Shown: positions 17,468 to 24,669 of the stretch, one piece after another | Layout: the number at the start of each line of letters is the position of its first letter | Numbering within the stretch: position 1 is the stretch's first letter | Made by a program: the position numbers and the translations under genes | The notes under the pieces: generated by a model | Databases searched by the model: none | The model's input: the letters and a program-made list of their open reading frames with translations, nothing else | What the model was told of the DNA's origin: nothing | NCBI RefSeq assembly: GCF_900167135.1 | Contig: NZ_FUWZ01000010.1 | Coordinates: 1-57,003, forward strand | From: Chitinophaga eiseniae | GTDB lineage: Bacteria > Bacteroidota > Bacteroidia > Chitinophagales > Chitinophagaceae | Direction of reading: 5' to 3' | Length of the DNA stretch: 57,003 bases

Positions 17468-17842
17468 ATGCGCACACCGAAACACACATATCAATTTATA
17501 AGACGGATTTCAGCTATCTTCTCGATGCTGTTATTTGTGTGGGTGACTGTTAGCATGCCTTATATATTAATTACGCAAGCAGAACAAAAGCAAAAAACAC
17601 ATACCCTTAGCAAACAAAATACGGACACTTACTCCGGCCTCAACGAAGAACGCTCCGGCTTCAACGAAGAGCGGGTGGAGGAAGACAGTCCCCTTTCGGA
17701 ATATCTTGTTGAAAGGAAAGAGGGTATGCCTCTTATCCTTGGCCATGTACAGCACATTATGGGAGAAGATACCTTCTATCTGGTCCACCACTCTCTCGAA
17801 TTGATAACCCCGCCTCCGGAACGTCAGCTTACCTTAGCCTGA
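17468..17842 (+). CDS. Hypothetical single-pass membrane protein
   Basis: 124 residues from the ATG at 17468. An in-frame TTG at 17411 would add 19 residues and is less likely. One hydrophobic stretch, ISAIFSMLLFVWVTVSMPYILI, follows a basic N terminus, so the protein is a signal-anchored or signal-peptide protein. The remaining ~85 residues are hydrophilic and acidic, with a near-repeat SGLNEER/SGFNEER. I recognise no domain. It lies alone, divergent from the siderophore receptor and ~290 bp ahead of the urease operon, and a connection to either is unproven. Confidence 0.55.
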   Translation: MRTPKHTYQFIRRISAIFSMLLFVWVTVSMPYILITQAEQKQKTHTLSKQNTDTYSGLNEERSGFNEERVEEDSPLSEYLVERKEGMPLILGHVQHIMGEDTFYLVHHSLELITPPPERQLTLA

Positions 17843-18136
17843 TTTTACTTTCGTTTTAATGTTTGAATAACGTGTAGAAGACGTTGTTCTGTCCATCTTT
17901 TTTTCAGGATTGTCATTTATTCATTCTCATTTTCATTGCGAATAACGCGCAGGTAACATTTTTACGTGCAGTCATTTAAGGCTGTCGCCTGCTGCATTTA
18001 TTTTCATTTTCCATGAAGGACAACGTGTCGCAAACGTTGTTCCGTTCAGCCTTTCGGGCTGTCCCTGCTATACCTGTGTGCAGATACGATGGTATGGCGC
18101 CAAAGATTATTTCTATCATAATTAAATACAATTACT
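17843..18136 (+). other. Urease operon leader region
   Basis: 294 bp without a gene. It holds a possible hairpin, CAACGT-N7-ACGTTG, near 18021-18039. Just ahead of ureA is the small inverted repeat ATTAT-N7-ATAAT (18106-18122). I found no TAnnTTTG promoter and no riboswitch I recognise. The nickel-regulated promoter of the operon should lie here. Confidence 0.4.
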
Positions 18137-18442
18137 ATGCATCTAACCACCCGGGAAATTGAAAAGCTGTTGTTACACCAGGCAGGAGAGTTGGCTGCCA
18201 AACGGCTAAAGCGCGGGGTGAAATTAAACTACCCGGAATGTATCGCCTACATCTCCAGTGAAATCATGGAACAAGCCAGGGATGGCAAGAAATCGGTGGC
18301 GGAACTCATGGAATGGGGCACGAAGCTGTTGACCAGAAGCCAGGTCATGGAAGGTGTTCCGGAGATGATCCACGACATCCAGATCGAAGCCTTGTTTCCT
18401 GATGGAAACAAACTGGTGACTGTCCACTCTCCTATCCGATAA
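18137..18442 (+). CDS. ureA: Urease subunit gamma
   Basis: 101 residues, the standard length. MHLTTREIEKLLLHQAGELAAKRLKRGVKLNYPE and the AVALIS-like AYISSEIMEQARDGKKSVAELM segment are diagnostic of UreA. With UreB and UreC it forms the (alpha-beta-gamma)3 nickel enzyme that splits urea to ammonia and carbamate. It is the first gene of an 11-gene operon. It has no signal peptide of its own, which matters because UreC appears to carry one. Confidence 0.97.
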   Translation: MHLTTREIEKLLLHQAGELAAKRLKRGVKLNYPECIAYISSEIMEQARDGKKSVAELMEWGTKLLTRSQVMEGVPEMIHDIQIEALFPDGNKLVTVHSPIR

Positions 18443-18476
18443 ACACTCATTGCTTAACCTGTTAAACGAAATAATT

Positions 18477-18848
18477 ATGATACCGGGAGAACTCATCCTT
18501 AAAAAAGAAGATATCATTTGCAACGCCAAAAAGAATACGGTAAGGATAGAAGTAAAAAACACGGGGGACCGTCCTATCCAGGTTGGCTCCCACTTTCACT
18601 TTTTTGAAGTGAACAAGGCGCTTGATTTCGACAGAAACCGGGCCTTCGGCATGCGGCTCAATATCCCGGCCAGTACGGCAGTACGTTTCGAACCCGGAGA
18701 GAAAAAAGCGGTGATCCTGGTAGCATTCGGCGGTAAGAAAAATATCTATGGGTTCAACAACCTCACGGATGGCAACGCCGCCAGCAATACTGTCAAAAGC
18801 GAAGCCATTGCCAAAGCGAAGAAGAACAACTTCAAAGGCGCCAAATAA
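18477..18848 (+). CDS. ureB: Urease subunit beta
   Basis: 123 residues from the ATG at 18477 (MIPGEL is the conserved start). An upstream in-frame start at 18450 lacks similarity. The core IQVGSHFHFFEVNKALDFDRNRAFGMRLNIPASTAVRFEPGEKKAVILVAFGG is canonical UreB and includes the HFHFFEVN strand that packs on the active-site flap of UreC. The last ~20 residues are a lysine- and alanine-rich tail beyond the usual end. No export signal is present. It starts 34 bp after ureA. Confidence 0.97.
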   Translation: MIPGELILKKEDIICNAKKNTVRIEVKNTGDRPIQVGSHFHFFEVNKALDFDRNRAFGMRLNIPASTAVRFEPGEKKAVILVAFGGKKNIYGFNNLTDGNAASNTVKSEAIAKAKKNNFKGAK

Positions 18849-18892
18849 CGGCGGTTGTCTGAAACATTACACTTTTCATTAAATCAAAAAGT

Positions 18893-20761
18893 ATGTCCGA
18901 GAATAACGAGAATCGAAAAAAAGGTGGTACCTGGAACAGACGGGAATGGATTAAAATCGTGGGCGTTACCACAGCCGGGTTAACGGTGATGGGCCTCAAC
19001 AAGGCGTATGCGCAGAATGGCAACGAGGTAAGATTTGAAAACGGAAACCTGTATATAAAACGTGAAAAATATGCTTCCCTCTTCGGTCCTACCACGGGCG
19101 ATAAGATGCGCCTGGCCGATACCGAGCTGTTTATTGAGATAGAAAAAGACTTCCAGATCTACGGTGAGGAAAACAAATTCGGTGGTGGCAAAACGGTGCG
19201 TGATGGCATGGGACAGGCCACTTCCGCGCTCGACAAAGACGTGCTGGACCTATGTATCCTCGGCGCAGTGATCATCGATCACTGGGGCATTGTGAAGGCA
19301 GATATCGGTATTAAGGACGGTAAAATCAAAGCTATCGGTAAAGCCGGCAACCCTGATACGCAGGACGGCGTAACTCCGGGTATGATCATCGGTCCCGGTA
19401 CGGAAGTACACGGCGGCTGGGGCTACATTGTAACACCGGGCGGTGTTGACACGCACATTCACTTTATCTGCCCGGAGATCATCGATACGGCGCTGTACAG
19501 CGGCCTTACCACGCTGATCGGCGGCGGTACCGGTCCCAACGACGGCACCAACGCCACCACCGTCACACCAGGCAAATTCTTCATGGAAAAGATGCTGCAC
19601 GCTTCAGAGGAACTGCCGATCAATCTAGGCTTTTTCGGTAAAGGCAACGTGTCCAACGAAGAGGCACAGGCGGAGATGATCAGGGCCGGCGCATTGGGCA
19701 TGAAAGTGCATGAAGACTGGGGCGCCACACCGTCTACCATCGACATGGCGCTGCGGGTGGCCGACAAGTACGACACCCAGGTAGCGATCCACACCGATAC
19801 CCTGAACGAAGCAGGTTATCTCGAAGATACCATCAAAGCCATCAACGGCAGGGTGATCCACACCTTTCACACGGAAGGCGCCGGCGGCGGGCATGCGCCG
19901 GACATCATCCAGATCGCGATGTATCCCAACATCCTGCCTTCTTCCACCAATCCTACCAAACCCTATACCTATAATACCGTAGCAGAACACGTGGACATGC
20001 TGATGGTCTGCCATCACCTGAGCCCTGCCATCAAAGAAGACGTGGCCTTCGCCGACTCCCGCATCCGTCCTTCCACCATTGCAGCGGAAGACGTACTGCA
20101 CGACCTCGGCGTGATCAGCATGATGAGCTCCGACTCCCAGGCCATGGGCCGCGTAGGCGAAGTGATCACCCGTACCTGGCAAACCGCCCACAAAATGAAG
20201 GTGCAAAGGGGCGCCCTGCCGGAAGACAACAAACGCGGCAACGATAACTTCCGCGTTAAACGTTACATGGCCAAATACACCATCAATCCGGCGAAATCAC
20301 ACGGCATCGACGAATACGTGGGCTCTATCGAACCAGGTAAAATCGCCGACCTCGTGATCTGGAGACCGGAATTCTTCGGCATAAAACCCGAAATGATCTA
20401 CAAGTCCGGAATGATCGTGGCTTCCAAAATGGGCGATCCTAACGCCTCCATCCCAACGCCGCAACCGGTGCTTTACCGCAAGATGTACGGTGCTTATGGC
20501 AACGCAGTGGCGCAGACCAGCTACAACTTCGTTTCCAAAGTGTCTATAGAATCCGGTAACATCGGAAAGCTGGGACTGAAGAAAAAATCGCTGCCGGTAA
20601 AAGGCTGCCGTACCGTAGGCAAGAAAGACATGATACACAACGACGCGATGCCTAAACTGGAGGTAGATCCGGAAACATACACCGTAAAAGTAGACGGTAA
20701 AGTGGCCACTTGCGAACCGCTGAGGGTTCTGCCGCTGGCACAGCGCTACCTGCTGTTCTAA
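18893..20761 (+). CDS. ureC: Urease subunit alpha with apparent N-terminal Tat signal peptide
   Basis: 622 residues, 54 longer at the N terminus than the Klebsiella numbering. All active-site residues are present at a constant offset: nickel ligands H188/H190, carbamylated K271 (GALGMKVHEDWGATP), H300, H326, D414 (MSSDSQAMGR), and flap C373-H374-H375. The extra N terminus has twin arginines R16-R17 in WNRREWIK, a hydrophobic stretch IVGVTTAGLTVMGL and an AYA-Q cleavage site after residue 40. That is the full layout of a twin-arginine translocation signal. No Met exists at the position where ordinary UreC proteins begin, so the extension is part of the gene. It suggests the folded holoenzyme is exported to the periplasm. 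Export itself is inference. Confidence 0.96.
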   Translation: MSENNENRKKGGTWNRREWIKIVGVTTAGLTVMGLNKAYAQNGNEVRFENGNLYIKREKYASLFGPTTGDKMRLADTELFIEIEKDFQIYGEENKFGGGKTVRDGMGQATSALDKDVLDLCILGAVIIDHWGIVKADIGIKDGKIKAIGKAGNPDTQDGVTPGMIIGPGTEVHGGWGYIVTPGGVDTHIHFICPEIIDTALYSGLTTLIGGGTGPNDGTNATTVTPGKFFMEKMLHASEELPINLGFFGKGNVSNEEAQAEMIRAGALGMKVHEDWGATPSTIDMALRVADKYDTQVAIHTDTLNEAGYLEDTIKAINGRVIHTFHTEGAGGGHAPDIIQIAMYPNILPSSTNPTKPYTYNTVAEHVDMLMVCHHLSPAIKEDVAFADSRIRPSTIAAEDVLHDLGVISMMSSDSQAMGRVGEVITRTWQTAHKMKVQRGALPEDNKRGNDNFRVKRYMAKYTINPAKSHGIDEYVGSIEPGKIADLVIWRPEFFGIKPEMIYKSGMIVASKMGDPNASIPTPQPVLYRKMYGAYGNAVAQTSYNFVSKVSIESGNIGKLGLKKKSLPVKGCRTVGKKDMIHNDAMPKLEVDPETYTVKVDGKVATCEPLRVLPLAQRYLLF

Positions 20762-20773
20762 AATAATACAGGG

Positions 20774-21235
20774 ATGATCATAGTTGAAGAAGTGTTGAAA
20801 CATCCGTTTACCGGAAACAGGGTACGGGACGTCTTTGAAATTGAATGGTACGAAACGGCTAAAACAATTATCAGGCGCCCTACCCTGTCCGGAACGGAGA
20901 TAGCGGTCCGGAAACACAACAGGATACCGCTGGCCGATGGCGATATCCTGTGGATGGATGATGAAAAATACATCGAGCTGGTGATAAAGCCCTGCGAATG
21001 CATTGTGTTCACACCAGCGACACTGAAGGAAATGGGGATCATTTGTTTTGAAATCGGCAACAAACACATCCCCATTTACATCGATGACGGGAACAACATC
21101 AGCGTGGCCTACGAGTCGCCTTTGTTTATGCAGCTGCAGCGGGCCGGCTACGCCCCCCGCATCGAAGAACGGAAGTTGTTGCAGACGCATATGCTGAGGG
21201 CACACGGTCATAACAATTACAATGCAAATGATTAA
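20774..21235 (+). CDS. ureE: Urease accessory protein UreE (nickel metallochaperone)
   Basis: 153 residues. The N-terminal half is the peptide-binding domain (IIVEEVLKHPFTGNRVRDVFEIEWYETAKTIIRRP), and the C-terminal half is the metal-binding domain with MGIICFEIGNKHIPIYID, which contains the conserved nickel-binding His. The C terminus has only a short His-containing end (HMLRAHGHNN) instead of the long poly-His tail of Klebsiella UreE. UreE delivers nickel to the UreG-UreF-UreD-apourease complex in the cytoplasm. It starts 12 bp after ureC. Confidence 0.92.
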   Translation: MIIVEEVLKHPFTGNRVRDVFEIEWYETAKTIIRRPTLSGTEIAVRKHNRIPLADGDILWMDDEKYIELVIKPCECIVFTPATLKEMGIICFEIGNKHIPIYIDDGNNISVAYESPLFMQLQRAGYAPRIEERKLLQTHMLRAHGHNNYNAND

Positions 21236-21238
21236 AGA

Positions 21239-21925
21239 ATGCAGAAACTATTAACACTGCTGCAGGTAAACGACTCCATGTTCCCCATAGGAAGCTTCAC
21301 GCATTCCTATGGGCTGGAGTCTTATGTGGACGCAAGGATCGTGCATGATAACAGTTCTGCCGCCGAGTATGCCAGGACGATGCTGGAACACAGCATCTAC
21401 TATAACGACGCCGCTTTCCTGTACAAGACCCTCACCTTGCCTCCCGGAAAAAAAGGATGGGACAAGCTCGTGGAGCTGGATACCCTGGTGACGGCCTTAA
21501 AAGCATCGTATGAAATCCGGGACGCCAGTAAAAAACTGGCTATCCGCTTCCTGAAACTAACGACGGAACTGAAGTCGTACCCCACCTGTAAAAAGTATGC
21601 AGCCGCCATACAACAGGAGGAATTACACGGCCATTACGCCATCGCTTTCGGACTGCACGTCAAAGCGGCGGGCATTTCCCTGGAAGACGCGCTGAGCGCA
21701 TTTTATTACAACACGCTGAATGGTATTATCACCAACTGTGCTAAAACAGTCCCCATCAGCCAGACTGCCGGTCAGAAAATACTGTACGACCTGCAGCCGG
21801 TGATCGCTAAGCTGGTCCGCCAACAACCCGGTATGGACGAGCAACAACTGGGACTATGCTGTATAGGACAGGAAATAAAGTGTATGCAGCACGAGAAACT
21901 GCGTACCCGTATTTACATTTCCTGA
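21239..21925 (+). CDS. ureF: Urease accessory protein UreF
   Basis: 228 residues, all-helical. MQKLLTLLQVNDSMFPIGSFTHSYGLESYV is the conserved UreF start, and the HGHYAIAFGLHVKAAGISLEDALSAFYYNTLNGIITNCAKTVPISQ region is the dimer/UreG-contact core. UreF bridges UreD and the GTPase UreG and gates GTP hydrolysis during nickel insertion. It begins 3 bp after ureE, indicating translational coupling. Confidence 0.93.
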   Translation: MQKLLTLLQVNDSMFPIGSFTHSYGLESYVDARIVHDNSSAAEYARTMLEHSIYYNDAAFLYKTLTLPPGKKGWDKLVELDTLVTALKASYEIRDASKKLAIRFLKLTTELKSYPTCKKYAAAIQQEELHGHYAIAFGLHVKAAGISLEDALSAFYYNTLNGIITNCAKTVPISQTAGQKILYDLQPVIAKLVRQQPGMDEQQLGLCCIGQEIKCMQHEKLRTRIYIS

Positions 21926-21951
21926 TCATCAAATTTTTAAATGCTTGTGAC

Positions 21952-22560
21952 ATGAACAAATATGTAAAGATAGGTGTGGCCGGTCCTGTAGGCTCCGGTA
22001 AAACCGCACTGATAGAAGCGCTGACAAGAAAAATGAGCAACGACTACAGCATCTGCGTAGTCACTAATGACATCTACACCAAAGAGGATGCTCAATTCAT
22101 GATCAAAAACTCCAAACTTCCTGCAGACAGGATCCGTGGCGTGGAAACAGGCGGATGCCCGCACACCGCCATCCGCGAAGACGCCTCCATGAACCTCGAG
22201 GCCGTGGAAGAACTGGTCAAACTCCATCCGGACACGGAGATCGTATTCATCGAAAGCGGCGGCGATAACCTCGCAGCCACCTTCAGCCCCGATCTGGCAG
22301 ACGTCACCATCTTCGTGATAGATGTGGCGGAAGGCGAAAAAATACCCCGCAAGGGCGGCCCCGGCATTACCCGGTCCGACCTGCTGCTGATCAACAAAAT
22401 TGACCTGGCGCCCTACGTAGGAGCCAGCCTTGAAGTGATGGAAAGGGACGCTAAGAAAATGCGGAACGAAAAACCTTTCCTGAAAACAAATATCCGGGAA
22501 AAGATAGGTCTGGATGACGTTATCACCTGGATCAAGAAATACGCATTACTCGAAGCATAA
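21952..22560 (+). CDS. ureG: Urease accessory GTPase UreG
   Basis: 202 residues from the ATG at 21952. The open frame extends upstream to 21856 into ureF, but family proteins start at MNKYVKIGVAGPVGSGKT. The P loop is GPVGSGKTALIEAL, the metal-binding motif is C-P-H within VETGGCPHTAIREDAS, switch II lies around FIESGGDNLAATFSPDL, and the base-recognition motif is NKID. GTP hydrolysis by UreG drives nickel transfer and Lys carbamylation in UreC. It is next to ureF and ureD, its complex partners. Confidence 0.95.
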   Translation: MNKYVKIGVAGPVGSGKTALIEALTRKMSNDYSICVVTNDIYTKEDAQFMIKNSKLPADRIRGVETGGCPHTAIREDASMNLEAVEELVKLHPDTEIVFIESGGDNLAATFSPDLADVTIFVIDVAEGEKIPRKGGPGITRSDLLLINKIDLAPYVGASLEVMERDAKKMRNEKPFLKTNIREKIGLDDVITWIKKYALLEA

Positions 22561-22571
22561 TCAGAAATACC

Positions 22572-23525
22572 ATGATCAATAGGGATAATTCACTGACAAG
22601 CAGGGTTGACATTAGCTGCAAGCGGGAAGGGCCTAAAACCCTGCTGGTGAACAGTTATTTTGATATTCCCTATAAAGTAGTACACTATGGTTCCAAGCTG
22701 CTGCAGGACCACCTGGAGGTGATGATGATGTGTTACTCTCCGGGAGTGATGGACGGCGACACGCTGCAGATCAGCGTGCACTGCCCGGAAAAATCGGAGA
22801 TGAAACTGTTCACCCAATCGTTCAACAAACTGCATCCCATGAAAAAAGGGGCTTCCCAAACGATGCATGTGAAAGTGGACGATCACGCACTGATGCAGTA
22901 CCTGCCACAGCCTACCATCCCATTCAAAAATTCCATTTTCGATATGGACAACCTCATCGAAGTGGCGGAAAGCGGGCACCTGGTATGGGGCGACATCATC
23001 AGCGGCGGGCGTATCCACTCCGGTGAAAGGTTTGAATTCTCCAAACTGCACAACCGGACAAAAGTATACCGTGGCGGGAAACTCATCTTCTTCGACAACC
23101 AGCTGATGGAGCCCCGCAAACAACCCCTGGAACGGATGCTGTTCTTCGAAGGACACACCCACCAGGGCACGTTGCTGATCGTCTCCGATTACGCCAACGC
23201 TTTTAAAGAGGAATTGGACGAAGTGCTGACGGAGCAGTTTACCGACATGAGCTACGGCTTTACCCAATGTGGTAAAAACGCACTGCTGATACGCGCCCTG
23301 GGCGAAAGCGGCGACGCTATGCACGAATGGTTGTCCAACATCGGCGATATGTGCTGGAGCTTTATCAGGCATCATATGGCGGAAGCGGAAGCAGTGGCGC
23401 CGGAGGCGCCCATCTCCCGGAAAAAACCGGCTGCGAAAAAACCGGCTGCGAAAAAGGCGCCAGCCCAAAAGAAAGCCACAGCAGCCAAAAAACGGCCGGC
23501 TCCAAAAGCGGTCATTAAAACATAA
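22572..23525 (+). CDS. ureD: Urease accessory protein UreD with lysine/alanine/proline-rich tail
   Basis: 317 residues. The body (about 1-280) is UreD/UreH, the scaffold that binds apourease and channels nickel from UreG: YSPGVMDGDTLQISV, FEFSKLHNRTKVYRGGKLIFFDN and the C-terminal LSNIGDMCWSFIRHHM are family-like. The last ~35 residues are a strongly basic K/A/P repeat (KKPAAKKPAAKKAPAQKKA...) resembling histone H1-like tails. It is encoded partly by the direct DNA repeat AAACCGGCTGCGAAA. I know of no such tail as a normal part of UreD. Here ureD follows ureG rather than preceding ureA. Confidence 0.92.
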   Translation: MINRDNSLTSRVDISCKREGPKTLLVNSYFDIPYKVVHYGSKLLQDHLEVMMMCYSPGVMDGDTLQISVHCPEKSEMKLFTQSFNKLHPMKKGASQTMHVKVDDHALMQYLPQPTIPFKNSIFDMDNLIEVAESGHLVWGDIISGGRIHSGERFEFSKLHNRTKVYRGGKLIFFDNQLMEPRKQPLERMLFFEGHTHQGTLLIVSDYANAFKEELDEVLTEQFTDMSYGFTQCGKNALLIRALGESGDAMHEWLSNIGDMCWSFIRHHMAEAEAVAPEAPISRKKPAAKKPAAKKAPAQKKATAAKKRPAPKAVIKT

Positions 23526-23559
23526 CCCGGGACTTCAGCCCCGGAAAAAAAATAAAGCC

Positions 23560-23901
23560 ATGCACGAAGTTCCAATAGTCAGAGATATTTTCAACACGCT
23601 GCAGGAAAGCCATCCGGACAAGTTCGACCGCATCACCAAAGTACAGGTGGAAGCCGGCCTTTTATGTAACGTGCAGCCTATCCTGATCCAGAATGCATTT
23701 GAAGCCATGATTCTCGATGAGCCACAGCTGGCACACATCGACCTGGAAGTGGTGCTGCTGCCGATCATAGCACATTGCGACACCTGCGGCAAAACCTTCG
23801 AAGTGGTCCGGCACAGGTTCGTATGTGCCTGCGGCGCCCCTTCCAGGAAAATTATGCAGGGCGAAGAACTGAGAATAAGCAAAGTTGAATTTCTAACATA
23901 A
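23560..23901 (+). CDS. hypA: Nickel metallochaperone HypA
   Basis: 113 residues. It begins MHE, and His2 is the nickel-binding residue of HypA. A zinc site of C73-x2-C76 and C89-x-C91 (HCDTCGK, FVCACG) ends in the conserved GEELRISKVEF. In hydrogenase systems HypA passes nickel to the large subunit. In Helicobacter pylori HypA and HypB also feed nickel to urease. No hydrogenase gene is in the window, and hypA sits between ureD and hypB, so service to urease is the simplest reading. Confidence 0.93.
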   Translation: MHEVPIVRDIFNTLQESHPDKFDRITKVQVEAGLLCNVQPILIQNAFEAMILDEPQLAHIDLEVVLLPIIAHCDTCGKTFEVVRHRFVCACGAPSRKIMQGEELRISKVEFLT

Positions 23902-23912
23902 AAATAATCACC

Positions 23913-24620
23913 ATGATTGATACGAAACCTAAAAGCAACCGGATGCCTGCCGGATCTGTACAGTGTGATAACACCACCTTGAACCTCTTAAAGGCGAACG
24001 ACTTTGTTGCTAAAGCGATCAGAGATAAAGTGCCGGATGTATTGATCATCAATATCTGCTCCTCCCCCGGCAGCGGCAAAACCACGCTGCTGCAGGAAAC
24101 CGGCAGACGACTGAAAGATAAACTGAATATCGCCGTGCTGGTGGGCGACCCCGAAACGGAAAGAGATGCGGTAAGACTGCGCGATGTGGGCATTAACGCC
24201 CTGCAGATCGTTACGGGCGGCATGTGCCACATTGAAGCGCAGATGATCTACCAGGCGCTGGACCATATAGACCTGAGCAAGGCCGACCTGCTGATCATTG
24301 AAAACGTTGGCAACCTCGTTTGCCCGTCAGCGTTTGACCTGGGAGAAGATTTCCGGGTTACCTTACTGGCATCTACCGAAGGTGACGACAAACCCAAAAA
24401 ATATCCACGAATGTTTTTAACCAGCGAACTGATGGTGGTGTCCAAAGCCGACCTGCTCCCCTACGTTCCATTCTCCGTAGAAGCTGCCGTGAAAGACGCC
24501 CGGGAAGTTAACCCGGACCTCTCTGCCATACAGGTGAGCACATTGACCGGCGAGGGCATCGACGAATGGTGTAGCTGGCTGGAGGAAAAGGTAAAAGCGA
24601 AAAAGGCCCGGAAACAATAA
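23913..24620 (+). CDS. hypB: Nickel-inserting GTPase HypB
   Basis: 235 residues. The P loop is SPGSGKTT (51-58), the dimer-interface metal site is GGMCHIEA, the family block is IENVGNLVCPSAFDLGE, and SKAD fills the base-recognition position. It lacks both the N-terminal CxxCGC nickel site and a His-rich stretch, so it is a bare G domain like that of H. pylori. It starts 11 bp after hypA. GTP-dependent dimerisation would control nickel handover to UreE/UreG or to an unseen hydrogenase. Confidence 0.93.
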   Translation: MIDTKPKSNRMPAGSVQCDNTTLNLLKANDFVAKAIRDKVPDVLIINICSSPGSGKTTLLQETGRRLKDKLNIAVLVGDPETERDAVRLRDVGINALQIVTGGMCHIEAQMIYQALDHIDLSKADLLIIENVGNLVCPSAFDLGEDFRVTLLASTEGDDKPKKYPRMFLTSELMVVSKADLLPYVPFSVEAAVKDAREVNPDLSAIQVSTLTGEGIDEWCSWLEEKVKAKKARKQ

Positions 24621-24669
24621 TGTTCCCCGGCCAGCCACCCTCCTACCAAAATTGAATCTGAATCTTAAT

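Noticed and set aside
18092..18122. Possible NikR operator ahead of ureA (GTATGG-N18-TCATAA, or ATTAT-N7-ATAAT)
   Set aside because: The spacing does not match the E. coli GTATGA-N16-TCATAC site, and the small AT-rich repeat is too short to claim. NikR control is likely but the site is not established.
17843..18136. Nickel/cobalt or other riboswitch in the ureA leader
   Set aside because: I found no conserved riboswitch core, only a short hairpin.
20297..21211. A 304-codon minus-strand frame across ureC and ureE
   Set aside because: Antisense shadow of two well-identified urease genes, with unnatural His/Phe-rich composition and no recognisable start.
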